Shown piece by piece: positions 1 through 8,724 of a stretch of 64,000 nt of DNA. The notes under the pieces were generated by a model that was not told the DNA's origin, made no database searches, and worked only from the letters and a program-made list of their open reading frames with translations. This DNA comes from Lysobacter sp. M2-1 (GTDB lineage Bacteria > Pseudomonadota > Gammaproteobacteria > Xanthomonadales > Xanthomonadaceae): contig NZ_JAKPBU010000009.1 in the NCBI RefSeq assembly GCF_022662495.1, positions 62,001 through 126,000 on the forward strand. The letters are read 5' to 3'. Position 1 is the first letter of the stretch. The number at the start of each line of letters is the position of its first letter. The translations under genes and the position numbers were made by a program.

Positions 1-2
1 CC

Positions 3-1178
3 TACCGGTTCAGCGTGTCGTGGTCGCGGGTGTTGCCCGAGGGCGTTGGCCGCATCAACCAGAAGGGTCTCGATTTCTACTCGCGCCTGGTCGACGAACT
101 GCTCGCCAACGGCATCGAGCCGCTGCTCACCCTGTACCACTGGGACCTGCCCGCGGCGCTCGACGACCGCGGCGGCTGGCTCAACCGTGACTGCGCCGAC
201 TGGTTCGCCGAGTACGGCAGCGTGCTGTACCGCGCGCTCGACGGACGCGTGAAGAAATGGGTGACGCTCAACGAGCCGTGGGTGATCACCGACGGCGGTT
301 ACCTGCACGGAGCGCTCGCGCCCGGGCATCGCAGCAAGTACGAGGCACCCATCGCAAGCCACAACCTGATGCGCGCGCATGGCGCCGCCGTGCAGGCCTA
401 CCGCGCCATCGGTGCGCACCAGATCGGCCTGGTCGTGAACATCGAACCCAAGTACCCGGCGAGCGATCTGGCCGATGACGCCGCCGCGGTGGCCCGGGCG
501 CACGCCTACATGAACGAGCAGTACCTGCACCCTGCCCTGCTCGGCCGCTATCCGGGTGAATTGCAGGAGGTCTTCGGCCACGCATGGCCGGAATGGCCGG
601 TCGGCGATTTCGACCTGATCCGCCAGCCGCTGGATTTCGTCGGAATCAATTACTACACGCGCAGCGTGACCCGGGCAGCAGAGACCTACCCGCTCAACGC
701 CGAAGCGGTCAGGCAGGACGATGCGCTCTACACCGAGACCGGCTGGGAAGTGTTTCCCCAGGGGCTTACCGACACCCTGCTGTGGTTCAAGCGCACCTAT
801 GGCGACCTGCCGGTCTATGTCACCGAGAACGGCGCGGCGTTCCCCGATCCGGAGCGCGTCGAGAATGGCGTGGTGCACGACCCGCTGCGCGTCGAGTACC
901 TGCGCTCGCACCTGCGTGCGGTGCATGCCGCGATCGAAGCGGGCGTGGATGTCCGCGGCTACATGCTCTGGTCGCTGATGGACAACATGGAATGGTCGCT
1001 GGGCTACTCCAAACGCTTCGGGATCGTGCATGTCGACTACGACACGCTCGAGCGCACGCCGAAGGACAGCGCCAGGTTCTACAGCCGCGTGGTGTCCAGT
1101 CACGGAGCGGCCCTTGCCGGCGGCGATGGCGATGCCGAAGGCACAACGCGAACCATCCTGGCGCTGCCTGGGCAATAA
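3..1178 (+). CDS. GH1 family beta-glucosidase (5' end outside window)
   Basis: Hydrolyses terminal beta-glucosidic bonds of cellobiose-type oligosaccharides, releasing glucose. The frame is open from the first complete codon (YRFSVSWSRVLPEG, typical of the GH1 N-terminal third), so about 60 N-terminal residues lie before the window. Both catalytic glutamates are visible: the acid/base in TLNEPW (about base 270) and the nucleophile in VTENG (about base 825). The conserved C-terminal stretch WSLMDNMEW is also present. No signal peptide can be judged. It lies 68 bp before zwf in the same direction, so its glucose product can feed the Entner-Doudoroff genes that follow. The family is certain; the exact glucoside used is inference. 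Confidence 0.93.
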   Translation, partial: YRFSVSWSRVLPEGVGRINQKGLDFYSRLVDELLANGIEPLLTLYHWDLPAALDDRGGWLNRDCADWFAEYGSVLYRALDGRVKKWVTLNEPWVITDGGYLHGALAPGHRSKYEAPIASHNLMRAHGAAVQAYRAIGAHQIGLVVNIEPKYPASDLADDAAAVARAHAYMNEQYLHPALLGRYPGELQEVFGHAWPEWPVGDFDLIRQPLDFVGINYYTRSVTRAAETYPLNAEAVRQDDALYTETGWEVFPQGLTDTLLWFKRTYGDLPVYVTENGAAFPDPERVENGVVHDPLRVEYLRSHLRAVHAAIEAGVDVRGYMLWSLMDNMEWSLGYSKRFGIVHVDYDTLERTPKDSARFYSRVVSSHGAALAGGDGDAEGTTRTILALPGQ

Positions 1179-1246
1179 TCGACGGTTCCGGCGGCCCTGC
1201 ATGGGCCGGACCTCCCCCCGCTTCCTGCCCAGGTACGTAGCGACCC

Positions 1247-2650
1247 ATGATCGACACCCTGCTGCTGTTCGGTGCCACCGGCGATCTCGCCCAGCGCTAT
1301 CTGTTTCCGTCGCTGGCGCACCTGCTGCGCGACCGCCTGCTGCCCGATGATTTCCGCGTGGTCGCCATTGGCCGCACCCAGCACGACGACACCGGCTTCG
1401 CCAACTGGCTGCGCAGCAGGATCCGTGGGGAACGCGAGCAGGCCGGCCTGGAAGCCCTGCTGCGCCGTACCCGCTACCACGCGCTCGACCTCAACGATCC
1501 GGAAGGGATGACCGCTGCGCTCGCGCAGTACGCCGACCGCCCCTGCGTGAGCTATCTGTCCACGCCACCGGACCTGTTCGCCGGCGCCTGCCGCGGGCTG
1601 AAGGCCGCGGGCCTGCTGGAACCGCCATCGCGGCTGGTGCTGGAAAAGCCCATCGGCCACGACCTGGACTCTGCGCGCGCCATCGACGCCACGCTCAAGG
1701 CCAACCTGGACGAATCGCGGATCTTCCGCATCGACCACTACCTGGGCAAGGCGCCAGTGCAGAACCTGCTGGCGCTGCGCTTCGGCAACACCCTGCTCGA
1801 GGCGGTGTGGCACAACCGCTGGATCGAGTCGGTGCATATCCTGGTGGGCGAGACCGCCGGCGTGGACGGGCGCGAGGGCTATTACGCCAACTATGGCGCC
1901 CTGCGCGACATGGTCCAGAACCACATGCTGCAGCTGCTGGCGCTGATCGCGATGGAGCCACCGAGCGCACTGGATGCCGACAGCATCCGCGACGAGAAGC
2001 GCAAGGTACTGCGCGCGCTGCGGCCGATGCAGCCCGGCGAGGTCGAAATCGACAGCGTTCGCGGCCGCTACGATGCGGGCGTGGTCGAGGGTCACGCGGT
2101 GCCGGGGTTCAAGTTCGAAGGCGAGGTGGAAACCTTCGTCGCGCTGCGCGCCTGGATCGACAACTGGCGTTGGGCCGGCGTGCCGTTCCACCTGGTCACC
2201 GGCAAGCGGATGGCGGCGCGCAACACCGAGGTCGTGGTGACGTTCAAGCCGGTGACGCACTGGCTGTTCGATCGCCCGCACCGCGACGGCGCCGCGCCGA
2301 ACCGGCTGTCGATGCGGCTGCAGCCGGAAGAGACCATCGAACTGGACCTGATGGGCAGCCTGGCGGCCCCCGAATTCGGTGGTATGGAGCTGCAACCGCT
2401 AGAGCTGGATCTGTCGATGGCGCAGCCGCAGCGGCGCATCGCGTACGAGCGCCTGCTGCTGGACGCCCTGCACGGCAACCAGACCCTGTTCGTGCGCGAC
2501 GACGAAGTGGAAGCCGCGTGGCGCTGGATCGACAGCATCAGCGATGCCTGGGGACAGGCATCGACGAGCGTGCGACGTTATCCTGCCGGCTCGTGGGGGC
2601 CGGAACAGGCCAATGGCTTCCTGCCCCCCGATATCGCCAACGGAACCTGA
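1247..2650 (+). CDS. zwf: glucose-6-phosphate 1-dehydrogenase
   Basis: Oxidises glucose 6-phosphate to 6-phosphogluconolactone with NAD(P)+, the first step of the Entner-Doudoroff and pentose phosphate routes. The 467-residue protein has the N-terminal nucleotide-binding motif FGATGDLAQR and the family signature around the catalytic histidine, RIDHYLGK (near residue 165). LEKPIGHDL is also diagnostic. Length is normal for the family. It begins an unbroken plus-strand run zwf-glk-pgl-edd-eda, with only 3 bp before glk, so co-transcription is very likely. Confidence 0.97.
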   Translation: MIDTLLLFGATGDLAQRYLFPSLAHLLRDRLLPDDFRVVAIGRTQHDDTGFANWLRSRIRGEREQAGLEALLRRTRYHALDLNDPEGMTAALAQYADRPCVSYLSTPPDLFAGACRGLKAAGLLEPPSRLVLEKPIGHDLDSARAIDATLKANLDESRIFRIDHYLGKAPVQNLLALRFGNTLLEAVWHNRWIESVHILVGETAGVDGREGYYANYGALRDMVQNHMLQLLALIAMEPPSALDADSIRDEKRKVLRALRPMQPGEVEIDSVRGRYDAGVVEGHAVPGFKFEGEVETFVALRAWIDNWRWAGVPFHLVTGKRMAARNTEVVVTFKPVTHWLFDRPHRDGAAPNRLSMRLQPEETIELDLMGSLAAPEFGGMELQPLELDLSMAQPQRRIAYERLLLDALHGNQTLFVRDDEVEAAWRWIDSISDAWGQASTSVRRYPAGSWGPEQANGFLPPDIANGT

Positions 2651-2653
2651 CGC

Positions 2654-3670
2654 ATGAGTGCAGCGCTCGTCCTGCTCGCGGATATCGGCGGTACCAATGC
2701 CCGCTTTGCCCTGGCAGACGTGACCGCACCGTCACCGCTGCTGGCCGACAGCGTGCGCGTATACGAAGTCGACGACTTCCCCTCGCTGCCCGATGCCGCC
2801 GCGCGCTATCTGCAGGACACCGGAGCACAGGTGAAGCGGGCGGTGATCGCGGTCGCCGGTCGCGTCGATGGCGACGAGGCGCGCATCACCAACTTCCCGT
2901 GGGTGATCTCGATCCCGCGCACCTGTCAGGCGCTGCAGCTCGATGGCATGCGCCTGGTCAACGATTTCACCGCGCAGTCGATGGCGGTGCTGGCGCTGCA
3001 GCCGAAGGATGTCATCGCCATCGGCGGCACCCCCTGGCCGGCCAATCGTGGCGAACACGGCAACGACCGCACCTTCGCCGTGATCGGACCCGGCACCGGT
3101 CTCGGCGTCGGCGGGCTGCTGATCCGAGGGCGCCGCCCGTTCCCGCTGTCGACCGAAGGTGGCCACGTCGACTTCGCGCCCGGCAATCCCGAGGAAATCG
3201 CGATCCTGCAGCAGCTGTCGCAGGAGTACGGACGGGTGTCGATCGAACGCCTGATCAGCGGCATGGGGCTGGTCAACCTGCACCGCGCCCTGAGCCGCAT
3301 CGCCGGGGTGGATCCAGGCCCGATGGAACCGCGCGACGTCACCGAGGGCGCGAAGCGGGGCGATCCACGCTGCATGCGTGCGGTGGACGTGTTCTGCGCC
3401 GTGTTCGGCGCGGCTGCCGGCGACCTGGTGCTCACGATCGGCGCCTGGGACGGCGTGTTCCTGGCCGGCGGACTGGTGCCGAAGCTGATCGACACGCTGC
3501 AACACTCGGCCTTCCGCGCTCGCTTCGAACACAAGGGCCGGTTCTCGCCGACCATGGCCACGATCCCCACCCTGGCGGTCATGCACCCGCAGCCCGGGCT
3601 GCTGGGTGCAGCGGTCATCGCCATCGAGAGCGCCGCGATCGAAGGCGCGGCCCGGGAAGCGGCACGATGA
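2654..3670 (+). CDS. glk: glucokinase (Glk family)
   Basis: Phosphorylates cytoplasmic glucose with ATP to give glucose 6-phosphate for Zwf. The 338-residue protein has the N-terminal phosphate-binding motif LLADIGGTNARFALAD, the segment STEGGHVDFAP typical of the Glk family (not ROK glucokinases), and a C-terminal FLAGGLVPKL glycine motif. The start lies 3 bp after the zwf stop, and the stop overlaps the pgl start in an ATGA, indicating translational coupling. A glucokinase within the Entner-Doudoroff operon suggests glucose enters without phosphotransferase phosphorylation, or arises from cytoplasmic hydrolysis of oligosaccharides. Confidence 0.96.
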   Translation: MSAALVLLADIGGTNARFALADVTAPSPLLADSVRVYEVDDFPSLPDAAARYLQDTGAQVKRAVIAVAGRVDGDEARITNFPWVISIPRTCQALQLDGMRLVNDFTAQSMAVLALQPKDVIAIGGTPWPANRGEHGNDRTFAVIGPGTGLGVGGLLIRGRRPFPLSTEGGHVDFAPGNPEEIAILQQLSQEYGRVSIERLISGMGLVNLHRALSRIAGVDPGPMEPRDVTEGAKRGDPRCMRAVDVFCAVFGAAAGDLVLTIGAWDGVFLAGGLVPKLIDTLQHSAFRARFEHKGRFSPTMATIPTLAVMHPQPGLLGAAVIAIESAAIEGAAREAAR

Positions 3671-4392
3671 CCACGCCAGCGACACCGCGACGCGGCCGCG
3701 TGCAGTTTCGTGAGCATGCAAACGCGGAAGTCTGGGCGCGCTCGGCTGCAATCGCCATCGGCCATGCGTTGGGCGAAACGTTGCGCGAACGCGAGCGCAC
3801 GAGGCTCCTGCTTTCAGGCGGTAGCACGCCTGCTCCTGTCTATGCCGAGCTGGCGCAGCTGGACCTGGACTGGAAACGCGTGGATGCGGCGCTGGTGGAC
3901 GAACGCTGGCTGCAACCCGACGACCCGGACAGCAATGGGCGCCTGATACGCGAAACCCTGCTGCACGGCCCAGCCGCCGCCGCGCACTTCGAAGGCCTCA
4001 CCCGCACCGGCCAGACGATCGAGGAGGCAGTCCGCGTGGCCAACCTGCACGCTCACCAGTCCGCCGACGTGGTGGTGCTCGGCATGGGCGACGATGGACA
4101 CACCGCATCGCTGTTTCCGCGCATGCGCGGACTCGACGAAGCGCTCGCTTCTGAACAGGCCTATGTCGCCGTCGACACGGCCGGCTGTCCCGGCGCGGGC
4201 CGCTTCGCCCGACGCATCAGCCTCACACCCGCCGGCCTGGCGCCGTCGCATGCGCGCTTCCTGCTGATCCGTGGCGCAGCGAAGCGGGCCCTGTTCGAGC
4301 GCGCCGTGGACGGCGACAACGTGCGCGAACTGCCGATCCGCCTGGCCTTCACCACGCCGGGTGCAAGCTTGCAGGTGCATTGGGCACCGTAG
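3667..4392 (+). CDS. pgl: 6-phosphogluconolactonase
   Basis: Hydrolyses 6-phosphogluconolactone to 6-phosphogluconate. The chosen ATG at 3667 overlaps the glk stop (ATGA) and gives a 241-residue protein of normal family length. The frame stays open far upstream but that part is only the shadow of zwf and glk. Diagnostic motifs are LLSGGSTP near residue 50, VDERWLQPDDPDSNGRL, and VVLGMGDDGHTASLFP in the middle. It is the DevB/Pgl type. It completes the conversion of glucose to 6-phosphogluconate encoded by the three overlapping genes. Confidence 0.95.
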   Translation: MTTPATPRRGRVQFREHANAEVWARSAAIAIGHALGETLRERERTRLLLSGGSTPAPVYAELAQLDLDWKRVDAALVDERWLQPDDPDSNGRLIRETLLHGPAAAAHFEGLTRTGQTIEEAVRVANLHAHQSADVVVLGMGDDGHTASLFPRMRGLDEALASEQAYVAVDTAGCPGAGRFARRISLTPAGLAPSHARFLLIRGAAKRALFERAVDGDNVRELPIRLAFTTPGASLQVHWAP

Positions 4393-4396
4393 GGGA

Positions 4397-4490
4397 GGAA
4401 CTAGTGGGGAAGAACTAGAAACTAGTGTCCTGCCCCGCCCTCACCCGCAGCCTGCTCTTCGCCACTCTCTCGTTTCTAGTTTCTAGTTCC
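4397..4490. repeat. AACTAG inverted repeat between pgl and edd
   Basis: A 14-bp sequence GAACTAGAAACTAG (4412-4425) recurs as its exact reverse complement at 4476-4489. A further partial copy GGAACTAG lies at 4397-4404. The arms are 50 bp apart and could fold into a long hairpin between two operon genes. The AT-rich arms contrast with the surrounding GC-rich DNA. It could tune edd expression or be a small interspersed repeat; the sequence does not decide which. Confidence 0.7.
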
Positions 4491-4512
4491 TACTCCAAAG
4501 TGCCTACTCACC

Positions 4513-6441
4513 ATGCCTCTTGACCCCCGCATCGCCGCCATCACTGATCGCATCCGCGAGCGAAGCCGCGCCACGCGCGCCGCATATCTGGAAGTCGTGC
4601 AGGCGACCGCCGCGCGCGGTCCCAATCGAGCCCACCTGAGCTGCGGCAACCTGGCGCACGTGACGGCCGCGGCGGGCGCAGACAAGGAACGGCTCAAGCG
4701 CGACGCCACGCCCAACCTGGCCATCGTCAGCGCCTACAACGACATGCTTTCGGCGCACCAGCCTTACGAGGGCTATCCTGAATTCATCCGCCAGCACGCG
4801 CGCGCGCTCGGGGCCAGTGCGCAGGTCGCTGGCGGCGTCCCGGCGATGTGCGACGGCGTGACCCAGGGCCGCCCCGGCATGGAGCTTTCGCTTTTCTCCC
4901 GCGACGTGATCGCACAGGCCACCGCCGTGTCGCTGAGTCACGACGCGTTCGACAGCGCCGTGTACCTGGGCATCTGCGACAAGATCGTGCCGGGCCTGCT
5001 GATCGGTGCGCTCGCCTTCGGGCACCTGCCGGCCGTGTTCGTGCCGGGCGGGCCGATGCCGTCGGGCATCTCCAACAAACAGAAGGCGGCCGTGCGCGAA
5101 CGTTATGCCGCGGGCGAAGCCACGCGCGAAGAACTGCTCGAAGCCGAATCCGGCAGCTACCACGCGCCAGGTACCTGCACCTTCTACGGCACCGCCAACT
5201 CCAACCAGGTGTTGCTGGAAGCGATGGGCCTGCAGCTGCCCGGCTCGTCCTTCGTGCAGCCAGGCACGGAACTGCGGGCCGCCTGCACGCGCGCCGCGGT
5301 CGAACGCGCGCTGCGCATCACCGCGCTCGGCGCGGACCCGCGGCCGATCGGGCGTCTGGTCGACGAGCGCACGATGGTCAACGCGATCGCCGCGCTGGTC
5401 GCGACCGGTGGCTCCACCAACCACACCATCCATTTCGTGGCGGTCGCGCGCGCGGCGGGCATCGTGCTGACCTGGGAGGACATCGACGCCATCGCCCAGG
5501 CGGTGCCGTTGCTGGCGCGGGTGTACCCCAACGGGGACGCCGATGTGAACCGCTTCAACGAGGTTGGCGGCACCGCGTTCGTGATCCGCGAACTGCTCGA
5601 TGCCGGACTGATGCACGACGACATCCCCACGATCGTGCCAGGCGGCATGCGCGCCTATGCCGACGCCCCGCAGCTCGACGGCAGCGAGGGCGAAGGCCGG
5701 CTCACCTACGCACCGGTCCCCGCGATCTCGGGCGACGACAGCGTGCTGCGTACCGTCGCCACGGCCTTCGAAGCCCAGGGCGGGCTGCGCCTGGTCAACG
5801 GCAACCTGGGCCGCGGCCTAATCAAGCTGTCGGCGATCAAGCCCGAATACCGCAGCATCACCGCGCCGGCGGTGGTGGTGGACAATCCGCAGGCCCTCAA
5901 CAAACTGCATGCCGCAGGCGCGCTGCCGCAGGATTTCATCGCGGTGGTCCGCTTCCAGGGCCCGCATGCCAACGGCATGCCGGAAATGCATTCGCTCACC
6001 CCGCTGCTGGGCATGCTCCAGAACCAGGGGCGGCGGGTGGCATTGGTCACCGATGGCCGCCTGTCCGGCGCGTCAGGGAAGATCCCATCAGCCATCCATG
6101 TCACCCCCGAGGCCAAGCGCGGCGGCGCGCTCGCCAAGCTGCGTGAAGGCGACATGATCCGCCTCGACGGCGAAGCCGGCGTGCTTGAAGTGCTGGTCGA
6201 TGCCGCCGAATGGAACATGCGCACACCCGCTCGCGATTCCACCCCGCCGGCCTGGGACCTGGGCCGAAACCTGTTCGCGATCAACCGCCAGGTGGCCACG
6301 CCCGCCGACGAAGGTGCACTGTCGATCTCGTGCGGCGCCCCGGTGCACGATGAAGGACACGCGCCCGAATACGACGCCGAATACCAGCTCGGCGAATCCG
6401 CTGCCGCTGCGGACGCTCCGCACGAAGCCAAGGACGCCTGA
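4513..6441 (+). CDS. edd: phosphogluconate dehydratase
   Basis: Dehydrates 6-phosphogluconate to 2-keto-3-deoxy-6-phosphogluconate (KDPG). This is the committed Entner-Doudoroff step and depends on a [4Fe-4S] cluster. The 642-residue product has the IlvD/Edd signatures AIVSAYNDMLSAHQPYEGYP, CDGVTQGRPGMELSLFSRD, YLGICDKIVPG and GTCTFYGTANSN, which supply the cluster cysteines. Length is slightly above the usual 600-630 because of a short acidic C-terminal tail. It is followed after 2 bp by eda. Confidence 0.97.
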   Translation: MPLDPRIAAITDRIRERSRATRAAYLEVVQATAARGPNRAHLSCGNLAHVTAAAGADKERLKRDATPNLAIVSAYNDMLSAHQPYEGYPEFIRQHARALGASAQVAGGVPAMCDGVTQGRPGMELSLFSRDVIAQATAVSLSHDAFDSAVYLGICDKIVPGLLIGALAFGHLPAVFVPGGPMPSGISNKQKAAVRERYAAGEATREELLEAESGSYHAPGTCTFYGTANSNQVLLEAMGLQLPGSSFVQPGTELRAACTRAAVERALRITALGADPRPIGRLVDERTMVNAIAALVATGGSTNHTIHFVAVARAAGIVLTWEDIDAIAQAVPLLARVYPNGDADVNRFNEVGGTAFVIRELLDAGLMHDDIPTIVPGGMRAYADAPQLDGSEGEGRLTYAPVPAISGDDSVLRTVATAFEAQGGLRLVNGNLGRGLIKLSAIKPEYRSITAPAVVVDNPQALNKLHAAGALPQDFIAVVRFQGPHANGMPEMHSLTPLLGMLQNQGRRVALVTDGRLSGASGKIPSAIHVTPEAKRGGALAKLREGDMIRLDGEAGVLEVLVDAAEWNMRTPARDSTPPAWDLGRNLFAINRQVATPADEGALSISCGAPVHDEGHAPEYDAEYQLGESAAAADAPHEAKDA

Positions 6442-6443
6442 CC

Positions 6444-7118
6444 ATGCCGCACACGCACGTTGAATCCGCCGCACTCGAGCAGCGTCAGCAGCTCGCCGAA
6501 ACGATGCTGCGGGAAGCCGGCGTCATGCCGGTTTTGACCGTCGTCAGCGTCGCCCAGGGCCTGGACACCGTACGCGCCCTGGTGGCCGGCGGACTGCGCA
6601 CGATCGAACTGGTGCTGCGCACCCCGGCCGCGCTGGATGCGCTGGCGGCGATCAAGGATGCGTTTCCCGACTGCAAGGTCGGCGCCGGCACCGTGCTCGA
6701 ACCAGCGCAGGTGGATGCGGTCGAGGAACTCGGTGCCGACTTCATCGTCACGCCCGGTGTTTCGCCGCATCTGCTCGATGCCTTGGTGCAATCCTCGCTG
6801 CCGGTGGTGCCGGGCGCAGCCACCCCCAGCGAGCTGTTGGCCCTGCAGGAACGCGGCATCCGGGTCGCCAAGCTGTTTCCGGTCGCGGCGCTAGGGGGTA
6901 TCCCGCTGCTCCGGGCCGTGGCGGGCCCGCTGCCGAAAATGAAGCTGTGCGCCAACGGGGGCGTTGATGAAGCCAGCGCCGCCGCCTACCTGGCCGAACC
7001 GAATGTGCTGTGCGTGGGTGGCTCGTGGATGGTGCCCCAAGGCTGGATTGCGGCGGGCGACTGGGACAGGGTCGAAGCCAGCGCGCGCAAGGCCGCCGCC
7101 ATCGCGTCGAACCGCTGA
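6444..7118 (+). CDS. eda: KDPG aldolase (2-dehydro-3-deoxy-phosphogluconate aldolase)
   Basis: Splits KDPG into pyruvate and glyceraldehyde 3-phosphate, ending the Entner-Doudoroff pathway. The 224-residue class I aldolase shows the catalytic glutamate region RTIELVLRT, the substrate-binding segment GAGTVLEPAQ, and the Schiff-base lysine in VAKLFPVAALGG. The start lies 2 bp after the edd stop, so edd-eda are co-transcribed as in other proteobacteria. A palindromic repeat follows the stop and may act as the 3' end of the operon transcript. Confidence 0.96.
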   Translation: MPHTHVESAALEQRQQLAETMLREAGVMPVLTVVSVAQGLDTVRALVAGGLRTIELVLRTPAALDALAAIKDAFPDCKVGAGTVLEPAQVDAVEELGADFIVTPGVSPHLLDALVQSSLPVVPGAATPSELLALQERGIRVAKLFPVAALGGIPLLRAVAGPLPKMKLCANGGVDEASAAAYLAEPNVLCVGGSWMVPQGWIAAGDWDRVEASARKAAAIASNR

Positions 7119-7150
7119 CGCCCCGGGGAGCAGCTTTGCAGCTGCAGCCC

Positions 7151-7234
7151 GTGGGAGCGGCCTCGGCCGTGAATGCTCTTGTCTTTTCGCGTGACCGGCT
7201 CGCGAAGAGCAATCGCGGCCAAGGCCGCTCCTAC
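7151..7234. repeat. GTGGGAGCGG-type interspersed palindrome, copy 1
   Basis: Begins GTGGGAGCGGCCTCGGCCG and ends with a near reverse complement CGGCCAAGGCCGCTCCTAC, giving a long imperfect hairpin. Related elements lie at 9674-9800, 24952-25026, 29236-29332, 34043-34130, 38224-38275 and 63532-63562. It sits between the convergent genes eda and the PepSY gene, where it could stop transcription from both sides. Confidence 0.8.
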
Positions 7235-7247
7235 ATCCGGCTAGCGA

Positions 7248-7703
7248 TCAATCCTTTTCCTTGCCGATCACCTTGCCGGTCCTGGGATCGAGCTTGAGTT
7301 CCACGTCCTTGCCGGCAGGATCGTCGGCCTCGGCATTCCAGATGCCGTCCTCGTAATCCACGTCGTGGACGTTGGTGTAGCCCTGCGCCGCGAGTGCCGC
7401 GTGCACGTCTCTTTCGCTCAGCTGCGCCACCTGTTCGTCCGGGTAAACCTCGCCGGTCGCCGGATCCAGGCGCACGTCGACCCGGTTGCCGTCGGCGCTG
7501 CGCGCATCCGCCTTCCACACGCCGTCGCCGAACTTGATGTCATTGATCTCGGTGTAACCCTTGGCCTCGAGCGTCGCACGCACCTGTGCCTCGGTCATCG
7601 CGACGGTCTGCTGCGCCCAGGCGGGCGCGGCGACGCCAGTGCAAAGAATGAATGCGACAACCAGCGGCGCGAATCGGGTCGCGTCGGTACGGAGCTTGTT
7701 CAT
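7248..7703 (-). CDS. periplasmic PepSY-like domain protein
   Basis: A 151-residue protein with a signal peptide (hydrophobic segment about residues 11-27, cleavage near PAWAQQ). The mature part consists of two similar halves of about 55 residues: VRATLEAKGYTEINDIKFGDGVWKAD... and VHAALAAQGYTNVHDVDYEDGIWNAE.... Each ends with a strand of the type V.LDP.TGEV or LKLDPRTGKV. This duplicated pattern is that of PepSY domains, thought to bind or inhibit peptidases or sense ligands in the periplasm. It appears monocistronic. The precise role is unknown. Confidence 0.8.
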   Translation of the reverse strand: MNKLRTDATRFAPLVVAFILCTGVAAPAWAQQTVAMTEAQVRATLEAKGYTEINDIKFGDGVWKADARSADGNRVDVRLDPATGEVYPDEQVAQLSERDVHAALAAQGYTNVHDVDYEDGIWNAEADDPAGKDVELKLDPRTGKVIGKEKD

Positions 7704-7847
7704 GCTGCCTCCTGCGCTTCACGGGCGGACGAGTCTCGCCGCGGAAACACGAACCTGCAGTGAACCGCGGCCCGCGCGCAGTACCGGGTTCTGAACGGTA
7801 TGCGTTGGCGACGGGTTTCCGGGTTCCAGCGCAGGCGTCGTTAACGC

Positions 7848-8720
7848 CTATCCCTTGACGCTGCCCAGCAGCAATCCCTGGATGTAGTAGCGCTGCAGCA
7901 GCAGGAACAGCAGCAACACCGGCAGTACGGTCACGACCGCGCCGGCCATCATCATTTCCACGTCCATGTAATGCTCGCGCGACAATGCCGCCAGCGCGAC
8001 GGGGAGCGTGTAGTGTTCATGGTCGGTCAGCACGATCAGCGGCCACATGAAGTCGTTCCACGCTGCCATGAAGGTAAAGATGGCCAGAGTCACCAGCACC
8101 GGCTTGAGCATCGGCAGCACGATCCGGAAGAAGATCCGCAGCTCACCCGCTCCGTCGATGCGAGCCGCCTCGATCAGCTCGTCGGGGATGCTGCGCGTGT
8201 ACTGTCGGACCAGGAAGATGCCGAACACGGTCGCCAGCGCCGGGATGACCACACCGGCATAGCTGTTGACCAATCCCAGCTGCTTCATCAGCAGGAACAG
8301 CGGCAGCATCGCCACCTGCGCCGGGATCACCAGCGCCGCCAGCAGCAGCCGGAACAGCTGCTCGCGGCCGCGGAAGCGCAGCTTTGCGAAGGCATAGCCG
8401 GCCATGGTGTTCACCAACAGCGACAGCGCCGTGATCGACAGCGACACCAGCAGGCTGTTGGCGAAATAGCGACCCATGCCCATGCGCTCGAACAACGCGC
8501 GATACGCCTGGACGCCGGGTGTGTCGGGCAGCAACGGCGGTGGGAAACTGTTGGCCTCGCCTGGCGACATGAAGGAAACCGAGATCATCCACGCCAGCGG
8601 CGCCAGGCTCAGAATCGCCAGCACGGCCAGCGCGCCATTGACGAGCACGGCATGCAACCGCGAATCGCCGATGTTGCGCGAGACGCTCAAGAGACCGCTC
8701 CCCGGGTTGTTCGCGCGCAA
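7848..8720 (-). CDS. carbohydrate ABC transporter permease, MalG type
   Basis: Second inner-membrane channel subunit of a CUT1-family sugar importer. The 290-residue protein has about six hydrophobic segments and the permease EAA loop EAARIDGAGELRIFFRIVLP near residue 190, which docks the ATPase. It starts with TTG at 8720, 4 bp after the stop of the MalF-type gene; the likely Shine-Dalgarno AAGGAG lies inside the end of that gene. No ATPase gene lies in the cluster, so it probably shares a MalK/MsmK-like ATPase encoded elsewhere. Confidence 0.92.
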   Translation of the reverse strand: MRANNPGSGLLSVSRNIGDSRLHAVLVNGALAVLAILSLAPLAWMISVSFMSPGEANSFPPPLLPDTPGVQAYRALFERMGMGRYFANSLLVSLSITALSLLVNTMAGYAFAKLRFRGREQLFRLLLAALVIPAQVAMLPLFLLMKQLGLVNSYAGVVIPALATVFGIFLVRQYTRSIPDELIEAARIDGAGELRIFFRIVLPMLKPVLVTLAIFTFMAAWNDFMWPLIVLTDHEHYTLPVALAALSREHYMDVEMMMAGAVVTVLPVLLLFLLLQRYYIQGLLLGSVKG

Positions 8721-8724
8721 GTCA

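Noticed and set aside
1100-2395. 431-codon minus-strand frame opposite zwf
   Set aside because: Gln/His/Val-rich composition typical of the complement of GC-rich coding DNA. It overlaps a certain gene and has no recognisable motif.
1807-3666. Long open frame running through zwf and glk into pgl
   Set aside because: It is the antiphase shadow of zwf and glk, Arg/Ala-rich with no domain until 3667, where the real pgl start overlaps the glk stop.
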